Part shown: piece by piece, positions 8,379-16,429 of the stretch
How the letters are laid out: each line of letters starts with the position of its first letter
Numbering within the stretch: the first letter of the stretch is position 1
Source: Amycolatopsis anabasis
Lineage (GTDB): Bacteria; Actinomycetota; Actinomycetes; Mycobacteriales; Pseudonocardiaceae
Length of the DNA stretch: 64,000 nt
NCBI RefSeq assembly: GCF_009765355.1
Contig: NZ_VTHK01000005.1
Span: forward strand, 62,001-126,000
Direction of reading: 5' to 3'
Notes under the pieces: model-generated
The model's input: only the letters and a program-made list of their open reading frames with translations
What the model was told of the DNA's origin: nothing
Database searches by the model: none
Position numbers and translations under genes: made by a program

Positions 8379-9406
8379 AACGCTTGCGTGATCGCAACCA
8401 GGCCGCGGTGGGCGCGGTGACCCTGGTGCTGCTCGTGCTGTCCGTGGTGGCCGCGTACAACTCCGACGACCTGCCCCTGCTCGGCAACGGCACCACGTAC
8501 TCGGCCTACTTCGCCGAATCCGCGGGGCTGCAGCCGGACAACGAGGTGCAGGTGGCCGGGGTGAAGGTCGGCCAGGTCACCGACGTCTCGCTGGCGGGCA
8601 AGAAGGTCCAGGTCAAGTTCAAGGTCGAGGGCACCCGGATCGGCGACGGCTCCACCGCGTCGATCGAGATCAAAACGCTGCTCGGCGAGAAGTACCTGGC
8701 GCTGCAACCGAAAGGCGGGGGCGCGCAGGATCCGAACGAGCCGATCCCGGTCGAACGCACCCGCACGCCGTTCGAACTGCAGGACGCCTTCAAACAGCTC
8801 AACCAGACCGTCGGGGACATCAACACCCAGCAGCTCGCGCAGAGCTTCAACGTCCTTTCCGACGCGTTGCGGGACACGCCGAAGCCGATGCGGGAGGCGT
8901 TGAACGGCCTGTCCGCGCTGTCGAAGACGGTGTCCTCGCGGGACCAGGAACTGGCGAACCTGCTGAGCAACACCAGCCAGGTCTCGAAGACGCTCAGCGA
9001 TCGCAACGCGCAGCTGCGGAAGGTGATCACCGACGGCAACCTGCTGGTCGACGAGCTGCAGAAGCGCAAGAACGCGATCAGCGCGCTGCTGAAGGGAACC
9101 CAGCAGCTGTCCGCGCAGCTGACCGGGCTGGTCGCCGACAACCGGCAGCAGCTCCGCCCGGCCCTGGAGAAACTCGGCTTGGTCACCGATCTGCTGCAGC
9201 GCAACCAGGACAACCTCGACAAGGGGCTGAAGAGCCTGGCCACGTTCACCCGGGTCGGCGCGAACGCGACCGGCAACGGCCGCTGGTTCGAGGGCTACAT
9301 CTGCGGCCTGCTGCCGCCGGTGATCAAGGCGGGCGGGTTGTCGATCAACCCCGAGGGCTGCACCCCGCCGATCTCGGCGCCGGATCAGGGGGTGGGCGGA
9401 AGATGA
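8375..9406 (+). CDS. mce4C: Mce-family protein C (Mce4C-like)
   Basis: Third Mce subunit, 343 residues, starting at a GTG inside the stop of mceB (GTGA). Basic N-terminus MKRLRDRNQ, one membrane helix (about 10-28), Mce domain (about 36-110, VQVAGVKVGQVTDV and LLGEKYLALQP), helical domain with repeated LxxLL spacing, and the conserved FEGYICGLLPP near the end. It presumably assembles one copy per MceA-F hexamer, as in the known Mce1 architecture. The 4-bp overlaps on both sides support stoichiometric translation. Confidence 0.88.
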   Translation: MKRLRDRNQAAVGAVTLVLLVLSVVAAYNSDDLPLLGNGTTYSAYFAESAGLQPDNEVQVAGVKVGQVTDVSLAGKKVQVKFKVEGTRIGDGSTASIEIKTLLGEKYLALQPKGGGAQDPNEPIPVERTRTPFELQDAFKQLNQTVGDINTQQLAQSFNVLSDALRDTPKPMREALNGLSALSKTVSSRDQELANLLSNTSQVSKTLSDRNAQLRKVITDGNLLVDELQKRKNAISALLKGTQQLSAQLTGLVADNRQQLRPALEKLGLVTDLLQRNQDNLDKGLKSLATFTRVGANATGNGRWFEGYICGLLPPVIKAGGLSINPEGCTPPISAPDQGVGGR

Positions 9407-10587
9407 CGGTACAGACCCGGACCGGGCGCAGCCTGTACTCCTGGCTGGCGATCGCCTGCGTGGCCGTGCTCCTGCTCACCGGGGCGCTGTGGTGGATCTT
9501 CCGCGATCCCGGCGGCACCCGGCTCTCGGCGTACTTCGACCGGACCGTCGGCCTGTACGCCGGGTCCTCGGTGCGGGTGCTGGGCATCCAGGTCGGCGAG
9601 ATCACCGACGTGACCCCGCAGGGCGACCAGGTGCGGGTCGGCATGCGCGTGGACCCCGGGGTCCAGATCCCCGCGGACGCCGGTGCGGTGGTGGTCGCGC
9701 CGAGCCTGGTCAGCGACCGGTACGTGCAGCTCACCCCGGCCTACGACGGCGGCGAGGTGATGCGGGGCGGCACGGTGATCGGCCGGGACAAGACGGCGAC
9801 CCCGGTGGAACTGGACGACCTCTACGGCAGCCTGGACAAGCTGTCCACCAGCCTCGGCCCGGAGGGGGCGAACAAGGACGGCGCCCTCTCGCGGGGCCTG
9901 GACACGCTCGCGAAGAACCTGGACGGCAACGGGAAGAACTTCAACACCACGGTCACCCGGCTCGCCGAACTCTCCCGCACACTGGAGGATTCGAAAGGCG
10001 ACCTGTTCGCCACCGTGCGGAACCTGCAGTCGTTCACGAACATGCTCGCCGCAAGCGACCAGCAGCTCAACGAGTTCTACCAGCGGGTCGCCGACATCAG
10101 CGGTTTCCTCGCGGGCGAGTCCGACGACGTCGGCAAGGCCCTGTCCGCGCTGGCCGGTTCGCTGGGCGACGTGCAGGGCTTCGTCGCGGAGAACAAGGAT
10201 TCCCTGGAATCCAATGTGGACAAGCTGGCCGGGATCACCAAGGTGCTGGTCGACCAGCGCGCCGCACTGGCCGAGGTGCTCGACGTCGGCCCGACCGGGA
10301 TGACGAACTTCATCAACTCCTACGACGCGGCCTCGGGCAGCATCGCGATCCGGTACAACGCCAACGAGCTGACCAACCCCTTGTTCACCACGCTGTGCCG
10401 CCTGGTCAAGGCGGGCACGCCGAAGGGCCTGCCGGACACCGTGGGCAAGCTCTGCGAGCTGATCGCACCGGTCGTCGACGGGATCGCGAAACTGCCGTCG
10501 CTGTCCGAGGTGATGGCGGCCATCACCAAGGGCGAACTGCCCCCGCTGCCGTTGCCGCTGATCTCCGTTCCCGGGGGCAGACCATGA
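9403..10587 (+). CDS. mce4D: Mce-family protein D (Mce4D-like)
   Basis: Fourth Mce subunit, 394 residues. Membrane helix about 12-33 (WLAIACVAVLLLTGALWWIF), Mce domain about 38-115 (VRVLGIQVGEITDV), then a helical tunnel-forming region and a Pro-rich end. It overlaps mceC by ATGA and mceE by 4 bp. No lipobox is present, so it should be anchored by its single helix. Assignment to position D rests on gene order and the absence of the lipoprotein signal that marks MceE. Confidence 0.87.
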   Translation: MTVQTRTGRSLYSWLAIACVAVLLLTGALWWIFRDPGGTRLSAYFDRTVGLYAGSSVRVLGIQVGEITDVTPQGDQVRVGMRVDPGVQIPADAGAVVVAPSLVSDRYVQLTPAYDGGEVMRGGTVIGRDKTATPVELDDLYGSLDKLSTSLGPEGANKDGALSRGLDTLAKNLDGNGKNFNTTVTRLAELSRTLEDSKGDLFATVRNLQSFTNMLAASDQQLNEFYQRVADISGFLAGESDDVGKALSALAGSLGDVQGFVAENKDSLESNVDKLAGITKVLVDQRAALAEVLDVGPTGMTNFINSYDAASGSIAIRYNANELTNPLFTTLCRLVKAGTPKGLPDTVGKLCELIAPVVDGIAKLPSLSEVMAAITKGELPPLPLPLISVPGGRP

Positions 10588-11771
10588 AACTCAGGCGTTC
10601 GCTCGCGGTGCTCGCCCTCGTGCCGCTGCTCGGTGGTTGCGGGATCGGCGGCTTTTCCGGGCTGTACAACACTCCGCTGCCCGGCGGCGCGGATGTCGGC
10701 GACCATCCGTACCGGCTGACCGCGCAGTTCGCCGACGTGCTCGATCTGGTGCCGCAGGCGAGCGTGAAGGTCAACGACGTGCCGATCGGCCGGGTGGAGA
10801 AGATCGATCTCGCCCAGGACGCCAAATCGGCCATCGTCACCATGGTGGTCAACGGGGACGTCGCGTTGCCCGCCAACGCGGACGCCCAGCTGCGGCAGTC
10901 CAGCCTGCTGGGGGAGAAGTTCGTCGAACTGCGCGCCCCGGCCGGGGAGAAGGCGGCCGGGCGGCTCGGCGAGGGCGCCGCGATCCCGCTGGCCCGCACC
11001 AACCGCAACCCCGAGGTGGAGGAGGTGCTCGGCGCGCTTTCCCTGCTGCTCAACGGTGGCGGGGTCGAGCAGGTCCGGACCATCACCGGCGAACTGAACA
11101 AGGCGCTCGCCGGGAACGAGGCCGAGATCCGCGCCCTGTTGTCGCATGTGGACAAACTGGCGACCGAACTGGACGGGCAGAAGGGCGAGATCATCCGGGC
11201 GATCGACGGGCTCAACCGGTTGTCCAGCACGCTGAACGGGCAGACCGCGAACCTGACGAACGCCCTGGACAACCTCGCGCCCGGCCTCAAGGTCGTCGCC
11301 GCGCAACGGGATCAGCTCGTCGGCATGCTGCAGTCGCTGAACACGCTGTCCGAGGTCGCGGTGGACACGGTGAACAAGAGCAAGGACCAGCTGGTGGCCA
11401 ACCTGCGTGCGCTGAGCCCGGCGCTGACCAAACTGGCCGAGGCCGGGCAGGACCTGCCCACCGCGTTGCAGATCCTGATCACCTACCCCATCCCGACCGT
11501 GGCCGCGGGCAACGCGTTCCGCGGCGACTTCGCCAACGTGCGCGCCCGGCTCGACCTGAACCTGGACTCGGTGCTGCAGAACATCGTCAACGGCGGCAAG
11601 TCCTCGCCCCCGCCACCGGTTCCGCAGGACGTGATCGGCGGCAGCGGCAGCCCACCGCCGCCACTGCCGTTGCCGCAGACCCCGCCGCCCGCGGCGAGTT
11701 CCCGGCAGAACTCCGGCGGACCGCTCGGCGGGCTGGGGAACCTGCTCGGCGACCTGCTGGGAGGGGGCTGA
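10584..11771 (+). CDS. mce4E: Mce-family lipoprotein E (Mce4E-like)
   Basis: Lipid-anchored Mce subunit, 395 residues from the ATG at 10584. The first 19 residues form a lipoprotein signal (MKLRRS, hydrophobic stretch, LLGGC), with the lipidated Cys at about 19. Only the E subunit of Mce operons is normally a lipoprotein, which fixes the gene's identity. The Mce domain follows (VKVNDVPIGRVEKI, SLLGEKFVEL), then the helical domain and a Pro/Gly-rich tail with PPPP clusters, probably reaching into the peptidoglycan. It overlaps mceD by ATGA. Confidence 0.9.
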   Translation: MKLRRSLAVLALVPLLGGCGIGGFSGLYNTPLPGGADVGDHPYRLTAQFADVLDLVPQASVKVNDVPIGRVEKIDLAQDAKSAIVTMVVNGDVALPANADAQLRQSSLLGEKFVELRAPAGEKAAGRLGEGAAIPLARTNRNPEVEEVLGALSLLLNGGGVEQVRTITGELNKALAGNEAEIRALLSHVDKLATELDGQKGEIIRAIDGLNRLSSTLNGQTANLTNALDNLAPGLKVVAAQRDQLVGMLQSLNTLSEVAVDTVNKSKDQLVANLRALSPALTKLAEAGQDLPTALQILITYPIPTVAAGNAFRGDFANVRARLDLNLDSVLQNIVNGGKSSPPPPVPQDVIGGSGSPPPPLPLPQTPPPAASSRQNSGGPLGGLGNLLGDLLGGG

Positions 11772-11772
11772 C

Positions 11773-13020
11773 ATGTTCACCAGGAAGCACCGGATCCAGC
11801 TGCTCGCGTTCGCGATCATCGCGGTGGTCTCGGTGGTGTACGCCGGGGCCAGTTACGCCGGGCTGGACCGGTTGTTCGGCACGCGGGGCTACGTGGTGAC
11901 CGCGCAGCTCGCCGATTCCGGGGGCATCTTCGTCAACGCGGAGGTCACCTACCGCGGGGTGGCGGTCGGCAAGGTTTCCGCGATGCACCTCAACGCCGAC
12001 GGGGTGGCGGTCGATCTGGACCTGGATTCCGGCGGGCCGGACATCCCCGCCGACACGGCCGCGGTGGTGGGGAACCGGTCGGCGGTCGGCGAGCAGTACG
12101 TGGACCTGCGGCCCAGCCACGAGGGCGGGCCGTTCCTGGAGAACGGTTCGGTGATCCGCCAGGACAAGACCGCGATCCCGCTCGCCCCCGACACCGTGCT
12201 GTCCAGTCTGGACAAACTGGTGTCCAGTGTGGACCCGAATTCGCTGCGCACGGTGGTCGACGAGGCATACCTGGCGTTCAACGGCACCGGCCCGGATCTG
12301 CGGAAGCTGCTGGACACCGCGGGCTCGTTCACCCGGACCGCGACCGAGAACCTGCCGCAGACCAAGGAACTGCTCGCCGACGGCCGGACCGTGCTGGACA
12401 CCCAGCGGCGGCAGTCGGCGAACATCGTCTCGCTCGCCGGCGGCCTGCAGGACATCGCCGAACGGCTGAAGAACTCGGATCCCGATCTGCGCAAGGTGAT
12501 CGACGAGGCGCCGGTGCTGAGCCGCCAGGTCTCCGACGTGCTGGCCACCTCGGGCACCGATCTCGGCGTGGTGATCGCGAACCTGCTGACCACCGCGCAG
12601 ATCACCACCGCGCGGGTGGACGCGGTCGAGGAGTTGCTGGTGGCCTATCCGGTGATCTCCTCGTTCACCCGGTCCGTCACCTCCAACGGCGAGGGCCACC
12701 TCGGGCTGGTGATGAACTTCTTCGACCCGCATTCGTGCACCAAGGGCTACGAGACCACGCACCAGCGCCCGGCCAGCGACACCACCGACGTTCCGGCGAA
12801 CGCGCGGGCGTACTGCGCGGAACCGCCGGGCAGCCCGACCGGGGTGCGTGGTGCGCAGAACTCGCCGTATCCCGGGAAACCGGCCGATCCGGCCAAACCG
12901 CAGCAGCAGGCGGCGCAGCCGGGGACGCCGCAGAAGCAGCAGCTGCCCGGCCTGCTCGGGCTGGCCACGGCGGGCGGCGGACCGCTCGGGCTGGGGAACC
13001 TGCTCGGACTGCCGGGATGA
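11773..13020 (+). CDS. mce4F: Mce-family protein F (Mce4F-like)
   Basis: Last Mce subunit, 415 residues. N-terminal membrane helix (about 8-28), Mce domain (about 36-110, VTYRGVAVGKVSAM and AVGEQYVDLRP), helical region, conserved YPVISSFTRSVTSNGEGHLGLVMNF-type region (about 295-320), and a Pro/Gln-rich tail ending in short Gly-Leu repeats (LGLGNLLGLPG). It starts one base after mceE stops and overlaps the first Mam gene (ATGA). With the five preceding subunits this gives a full A-F set. Confidence 0.88.
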   Translation: MFTRKHRIQLLAFAIIAVVSVVYAGASYAGLDRLFGTRGYVVTAQLADSGGIFVNAEVTYRGVAVGKVSAMHLNADGVAVDLDLDSGGPDIPADTAAVVGNRSAVGEQYVDLRPSHEGGPFLENGSVIRQDKTAIPLAPDTVLSSLDKLVSSVDPNSLRTVVDEAYLAFNGTGPDLRKLLDTAGSFTRTATENLPQTKELLADGRTVLDTQRRQSANIVSLAGGLQDIAERLKNSDPDLRKVIDEAPVLSRQVSDVLATSGTDLGVVIANLLTTAQITTARVDAVEELLVAYPVISSFTRSVTSNGEGHLGLVMNFFDPHSCTKGYETTHQRPASDTTDVPANARAYCAEPPGSPTGVRGAQNSPYPGKPADPAKPQQQAAQPGTPQKQQLPGLLGLATAGGGPLGLGNLLGLPG

Positions 13021-13517
13021 GAAGCGGCGATTCCGTGCGGCGCGGGCTGATCGTGCTCGCGGTGTTCGCCGTCCTGGCGGCGGCGTGGTCCGGCTGGTCG
13101 TGGTGGAGCGCGTCCCGCGACGACGCGGTGCTGCGGGCGGAGGACCGGGACGCGGTGCTGACCGCCGCCACCGACGGTTTGGTGGTGCTGAACACGATCG
13201 ACTACCGCAGTGCGGCCCGGGACGTCGACCGGTGGCTCGCGGTGACCACCGGGCAGCTGGGCAAGGATCTCGGCGGGGACCGGAAGGGGCAGCTCGACCG
13301 GGCCGCGGCGAGCCGGACGGTCGCGACCGCGACGATGAAGCAGGCCGCGGTGACCGAACTCAACCGCGAAGCCGGGTCCGCGCGGCTGGTCGCCGTGCTC
13401 GACCTCCAGGTGAGCACGAACGGCGGGCCACCGGCGGCCAACCGCAGCCGGTTGAACGTCGAGCTGAACCGGACCGAACAGGGCTGGAAGGTCAGCGGCG
13501 TGCAGGCGGCCGCATGA
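13017..13517 (+). CDS. Mce-associated membrane protein 1 (Mam4A-like)
   Basis: Small accessory protein of 166 residues: a short basic N-terminus, one membrane helix (about 9-30, LIVLAVFAVLAAAWSGWSWW), then a periplasmic NTF2-like domain with the Tyr-rich pattern NTIDYRSAARDVDRWL typical of Mam proteins. Mam proteins stabilise or assemble the Mce complex in mycobacteria. The ATG overlaps the mceF stop. Two Mam genes after mceF match the Mce4 layout and not the four-Mam layout of Mce1. Confidence 0.8.
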   Translation: MRSGDSVRRGLIVLAVFAVLAAAWSGWSWWSASRDDAVLRAEDRDAVLTAATDGLVVLNTIDYRSAARDVDRWLAVTTGQLGKDLGGDRKGQLDRAAASRTVATATMKQAAVTELNREAGSARLVAVLDLQVSTNGGPPAANRSRLNVELNRTEQGWKVSGVQAAA

Positions 13518-14032
13518 GCGATCAGTCTGTTGTGGACAGCCGCCGTGCGACCGTGCTCGCGGCGCTGGCGGCGGTGATCGTGCTGGCCGCCGGGTTCGCG
13601 GTGTTCGCCGCGGTGCGGGCGTCGGCGTTGCGCGACGACAACCTCGCGCTCGCCGATCAGGCGGCGACCGCCGAGGTGACCGACCAGATCGGCGCCGGGG
13701 TCAAGGCCATCTTCTCCTACGACTACAGCAATCTGGCCCGCACCGAACGGGCGGCGGCCGGGGTGCTCGTGGACGCGGCGGTCGGCCAGTACCGCGACGG
13801 CTTCGCCGCGGCCGGGAAGCAGGCCACCGAACAGAAACTGGTCCGCTCCACGACGATCCGGGCGATCGGGGTGCGCGAACTGCACGAGGACACCGCGCGC
13901 CTGCTGGTCTTCCTCGACCAGCAGACCCTGCGCACCACCGAGAACCAGCAGACCTCGTCGGCCGCCCACCTGGACGTCACCGCCCGCAAGGTCGACGGCG
14001 CCTGGAAGATCGCCAACCTGGCCGCCTTGTAG
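13514..14032 (+). CDS. Mce-associated membrane protein 2 (Mam4B-like)
   Basis: Second Mam protein, 172 residues, overlapping the first by ATGA. It has an N-terminal membrane helix (about 12-33) and an NTF2-like domain with FSYDYSNLARTERAAAGVL and a C-terminal VDGAWKIANL strand, which is characteristic. This is the last gene of the operon; a strong hairpin follows 30 bp downstream. Its function is inferred from family and position only. Confidence 0.8.
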   Translation: MSDQSVVDSRRATVLAALAAVIVLAAGFAVFAAVRASALRDDNLALADQAATAEVTDQIGAGVKAIFSYDYSNLARTERAAAGVLVDAAVGQYRDGFAAAGKQATEQKLVRSTTIRAIGVRELHEDTARLLVFLDQQTLRTTENQQTSSAAHLDVTARKVDGAWKIANLAAL

Positions 14033-14062
14033 GTGGGCGGGGACAGGGGGTTGCCTGTTGGC

Positions 14063-14113
14063 GGGGGTCGTGAGTGGACAGACCGCTGACCGGCCCAAAC
14101 ACTCGCGACCCCC
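14063..14113. terminator. Bidirectional terminator-like hairpin after the mce operon
   Basis: GGGGGTCGTGAGTG (14063-14076) pairs with CACTCGCGACCCCC (14100-14113): 13 Watson-Crick pairs plus one wobble position, with a 23-nt loop. It sits between two convergent genes. There is no clear U-tract, as is common in actinobacteria. Confidence 0.65.
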
Positions 14114-14156
14114 AGCACGCGCCTGGCGCCCACGCCGAGATCGCGGCTGCGCTGAC

Positions 14157-14990
14157 TCATTCCACGATCGGATCGTGCCGGTTCGCGTGGGCGAACTGGA
14201 TCTCGACGGTCGCCCGCTGCTCGTCGACCCGCAGCTCGCCGCACAGCTCGAAGGGATTGGTCAGCCAGCCCGCCCGGCGGCACTCCAGCCGGGGTTCCGC
14301 CGCGAAGCCGGAGGTCCGCACCTGCCAGCCCTTGGCCGCCAGGTGTTCGCCGAGCCGCCGCGCGAGTTCGCGCGCGGGCAGGTGACCGGCCGAGGTCACG
14401 GTGAACCGCCGCACGCAGGACCGGCCCGGCGACGCGCAGCCCGCCTCGTCGGCGAGCACCACCATGGTGGGCGGGAGCGGCAGGAGCGCGTCGTCCGGCG
14501 GCATGGGCTCGCCGTCGAGCTTCGGCACCGCGAAGACGAGCGCGACACCGCAGCACCAGACGAGCGCGCCCGCCGCCCAGCGCACCCACGCCGCGGCCGA
14601 GGCCCGGCGCCGGAGCAGTACGTCGATCGGCGTCGCGGCGAGCACCACCGCGCCCGCCGCGCCGAGGTACCAGCGCAGCCCGTCGTCGGCATCCGGTGGG
14701 GTGCCGAAATCGGCCCAGGTGACCGTCCACACCGACCAGGCACCGGTCAGCCCGGCGAGCAGGAGCGCGACCCAGAGGCCGAATCGCCGGGACCGGGCGA
14801 GCAGTGCCCAAGCCACCGGGAAGGTGAGCACCACCGGCACGAGCACGGCCACCTCGGCGGGGTCCATCGCCTCGTCGGCGAGGGGATCCACCGGCCAGAT
14901 CGGTGCGGTCGCCACCAGCGCCGCGGCGACGGCCAGCAACCGCCCGCGCACGGTCCACCCGGCCGCCGCGTCAACGTGAACCTCTCTCAC
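14157..14990 (-). CDS. Hypothetical membrane protein
   Basis: About 277 residues. Four hydrophobic segments fill the first 150 residues (for example LLAVAAALVATAPIWPV, VAVLVPVVLTFPVAWALL, LWVALLLAGLTGAW and LVWCCGVALVFAVP). An extracytoplasmic C-terminal domain follows, with four cysteines in two close pairs (CASPGRSC; later LECRRAG and FELCGEL) that could form disulfides. I do not recognise the family. The start is uncertain: GTG at 14990 is used, with alternatives at 15035 and 14951 (the last would put the first helix immediately at the N-terminus). No good Shine-Dalgarno marks any of them. It converges on the mce operon. Confidence 0.6.
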   Translation of the reverse strand: MREVHVDAAAGWTVRGRLLAVAAALVATAPIWPVDPLADEAMDPAEVAVLVPVVLTFPVAWALLARSRRFGLWVALLLAGLTGAWSVWTVTWADFGTPPDADDGLRWYLGAAGAVVLAATPIDVLLRRRASAAAWVRWAAGALVWCCGVALVFAVPKLDGEPMPPDDALLPLPPTMVVLADEAGCASPGRSCVRRFTVTSAGHLPARELARRLGEHLAAKGWQVRTSGFAAEPRLECRRAGWLTNPFELCGELRVDEQRATVEIQFAHANRHDPIVE

Positions 14991-15036
14991 GACTGCTAGA
15001 CGACCGGCGGCCCCGATTCGTTGCGCCGGGGCCACC

Positions 15037-15077
15037 CGTCAAGGCGCCGTCAAGGGTGCGGAGCCGCCGCGTCAAGG
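15037..15077. repeat. 11-bp-phased CGTCAAGG direct repeats
   Basis: CGTCAAGG occurs at 15037, 15048 and 15070, that is in register 11 and 22 bp apart; the unit between them (15059-15069) is degenerate. One-helical-turn spacing of direct repeats is the hallmark of OmpR/PhoB-type and SARP activator sites. The array lies 50-90 bp before the ATG of the microprotein gene and in the promoter region of the divergent membrane-protein gene. Confidence 0.5.
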
Positions 15078-15114
15078 GTTTGTGAGGTTCTCCCGCGCTC
15101 CCCGGATGCGGCGT

Positions 15115-15120
15115 CCATTC
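15115..15120 (+). promoter_or_regulatory. Putative -10 box of the microprotein gene
   Basis: CATTCT ends 7 nt before the ATG at 15128, so transcription would begin at or next to the start codon, a leaderless mRNA. There is no Shine-Dalgarno, which agrees. No good -35 is visible, consistent with activator dependence on the upstream phased repeats. Confidence 0.4.
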
Positions 15121-15127
15121 TTGCCTG

Positions 15128-15259
15128 ATGAGCGATTTGCTGTACACGATCATGCTGATCGGCGTCTTCGTGGCCATCGCGCTGGTGCTGCGGCTGCTGG
15201 AAGGCTGGTCGGGCGCGGCCCGCGCCCACCGCCCGACCGACCGGGACCGCCGCTGGTAG
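15128..15259 (+). CDS. Single-pass membrane microprotein, 43 aa
   Basis: Encodes MSDLLYTIMLIGVFVAIALV followed by LRLLEGW and a basic tail ending DRDRRW. One hydrophobic helix spans residues 4-24, with a positively charged C-terminus predicted to stay cytoplasmic. Size and layout recall KdpF-like potassium-ATPase subunits and small ORFs near kdp operons, but no kdp genes are adjacent and the sequence does not match KdpF as I know it. A -10-like box suggests leaderless translation. The stop is immediately followed by the convergent SDR's stop. Coding status rests on the clean start, membrane helix and upstream regulatory repeats. Confidence 0.55.
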   Translation: MSDLLYTIMLIGVFVAIALVLRLLEGWSGAARAHRPTDRDRRW

Positions 15260-16057
15260 TCAGCTCAGCTTGACCAACTCCGCGCTGAGCTTCCACAGCC
15301 GGAGCAGCGACCGCCGGTCGGCGTTCCGGGCCGGTGGCGCGGCAGGCGTCAGCCCCTCGTAGAAGGCCCCGTTGTCGACCTCGAACTCGGGCGAGCACAA
15401 CCGCGCGAGGACCGCGGCCCCGTCGGCGCGGCGCTGGGCCACCCGCCCGTGCAGCCGCAGCAGTTTCCGGTCGTCGGTACCCGGGTCCACGCTGATCGCG
15501 ACCGGGCCGTCCGGCCAGAACTCGGCGAGGGCCCGGGTGAACAGGGTGACCGCGAGCGCGGACTGCGCGTACGCCGACAGCGGTGAGTGCGGGCGGAGCC
15601 GGTTCGGGTCGGCCCAGTTGATGGTGGAGCCGCGGTGCAGCGTCGAAGACACATTGACCACGCGGCCGCGCGCCGCCTTGAGCGGTACTTCGAGCAGCCG
15701 GGTCAGCAGGTACGGCGCGAGGTAGTTGACCCCGAAGGTCAGCTCGTTGCCGTCCTCGGTCAGCAGCCGCTGCTGGTCGCCCGTGATCGTGGCGGTGTTG
15801 ACCAGCAGGTCCAGCGCGGGATACCGGGTCGCCACCTCCCGTGCCAGGGCGGAGACCTCGTGCAGCCGCGCGAAGTCGGCGGTGACGGTGTGCAGGCGCA
15901 GCGGTTCGGCGCCGCCCTTCACCAGCCGCTCCAGCGCTTCCTCGCCGCGTTCGGCGGTTGGGGCGTGCACGAGCACGGTGTGGCCGTCGGCGGCGAGTGC
16001 GCGCGCGGTGTCGTACCCGACGCCGCTGTCGGCGCCGGTGACCAGGGCAGTAGGCAT
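15260..16057 (-). CDS. Atypical SDR lacking the catalytic lysine
   Basis: SDR of the retinol-dehydrogenase-like group, 265 residues. The cofactor motif TGADSGVG is intact at 7-14 and the VNVSS serine is present. The active-site YxxxK reads YAQSA, so Lys is Ala, and NNAG is replaced by NTAT. NAD(P) binding is probably kept but ordinary dehydrogenase catalysis is doubtful. The ATG follows GGGGAA. It is transcribed divergently from the helicase gene across a 370-bp gap, and its stop abuts the microprotein stop. Confidence 0.8.
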   Translation of the reverse strand: MPTALVTGADSGVGYDTARALAADGHTVLVHAPTAERGEEALERLVKGGAEPLRLHTVTADFARLHEVSALAREVATRYPALDLLVNTATITGDQQRLLTEDGNELTFGVNYLAPYLLTRLLEVPLKAARGRVVNVSSTLHRGSTINWADPNRLRPHSPLSAYAQSALAVTLFTRALAEFWPDGPVAISVDPGTDDRKLLRLHGRVAQRRADGAAVLARLCSPEFEVDNGAFYEGLTPAAPPARNADRRSLLRLWKLSAELVKLS

Positions 16058-16429
16058 GGTTGTTCCCCAAAATGGCGTGGAATTCCGGGCATGGGCAAGC
16101 CGAATGCGGCGCCTGCCCGGCGTGGAATACGGGAGAACCGGGGGAATCCCCGGGGTACGAGAGACGGTCCGGTCAGCGGGCCGCTGAGTTATCGAGAGCC
16201 GCCGGCCGGAGTGGTATCAGGCGGCTGATCATCGAGGTCGAGAGCGGCGCGCTCGGTGAATTCCGGGCTGCGCATGGCCTCCATCGAACCCGCGGGAAAC
16301 GCGGAAGGCAAGGTTTCTAACGCGTTCTTATCGCAGTTGACAAGTGCGTAATAATGGACCTTCGGCGAATGCCGGAAAAGAGAATAACAGCTATTGTTAC
16401 AGGTTCAGTATAACGGGCAAGGGGGAACT
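16058..16429. other. Long intergenic region with AT-rich promoter zone
   Basis: The 372 bp lie between the divergent SDR and helicase genes. The right third (about 16315-16420) is conspicuously AT-rich for this genome, with TTGACA at 16335-16340, ATAATG nearby and TATAAC just before the helicase Shine-Dalgarno. Short open frames here have poor codon structure and I call no gene. It probably holds the helicase promoter and its control sites. Confidence 0.6.
16383..16398. promoter_or_regulatory. Imperfect palindrome upstream of the HelD-like gene
   Basis: AATAACAGCTATTGTT is an imperfect palindrome centred on AGCT (12 of 16 positions symmetric, the rest transitions). It lies 32-47 bp before the proposed TTG start, in the AT-rich promoter zone, so it may be an operator. 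No rifamycin-associated element was recognised here. Confidence 0.35.

Noticed and set aside
15128..15259. Microprotein as KdpF
   Set aside because: Size and single helix fit, but the sequence does not match KdpF as known and no kdpABC or kdpDE genes are adjacent.
16058..16429. Rifamycin-associated element upstream of the HelD-type gene
   Set aside because: I could not recognise the expected long inverted repeat; the palindrome at 16383 is AT-rich and different.
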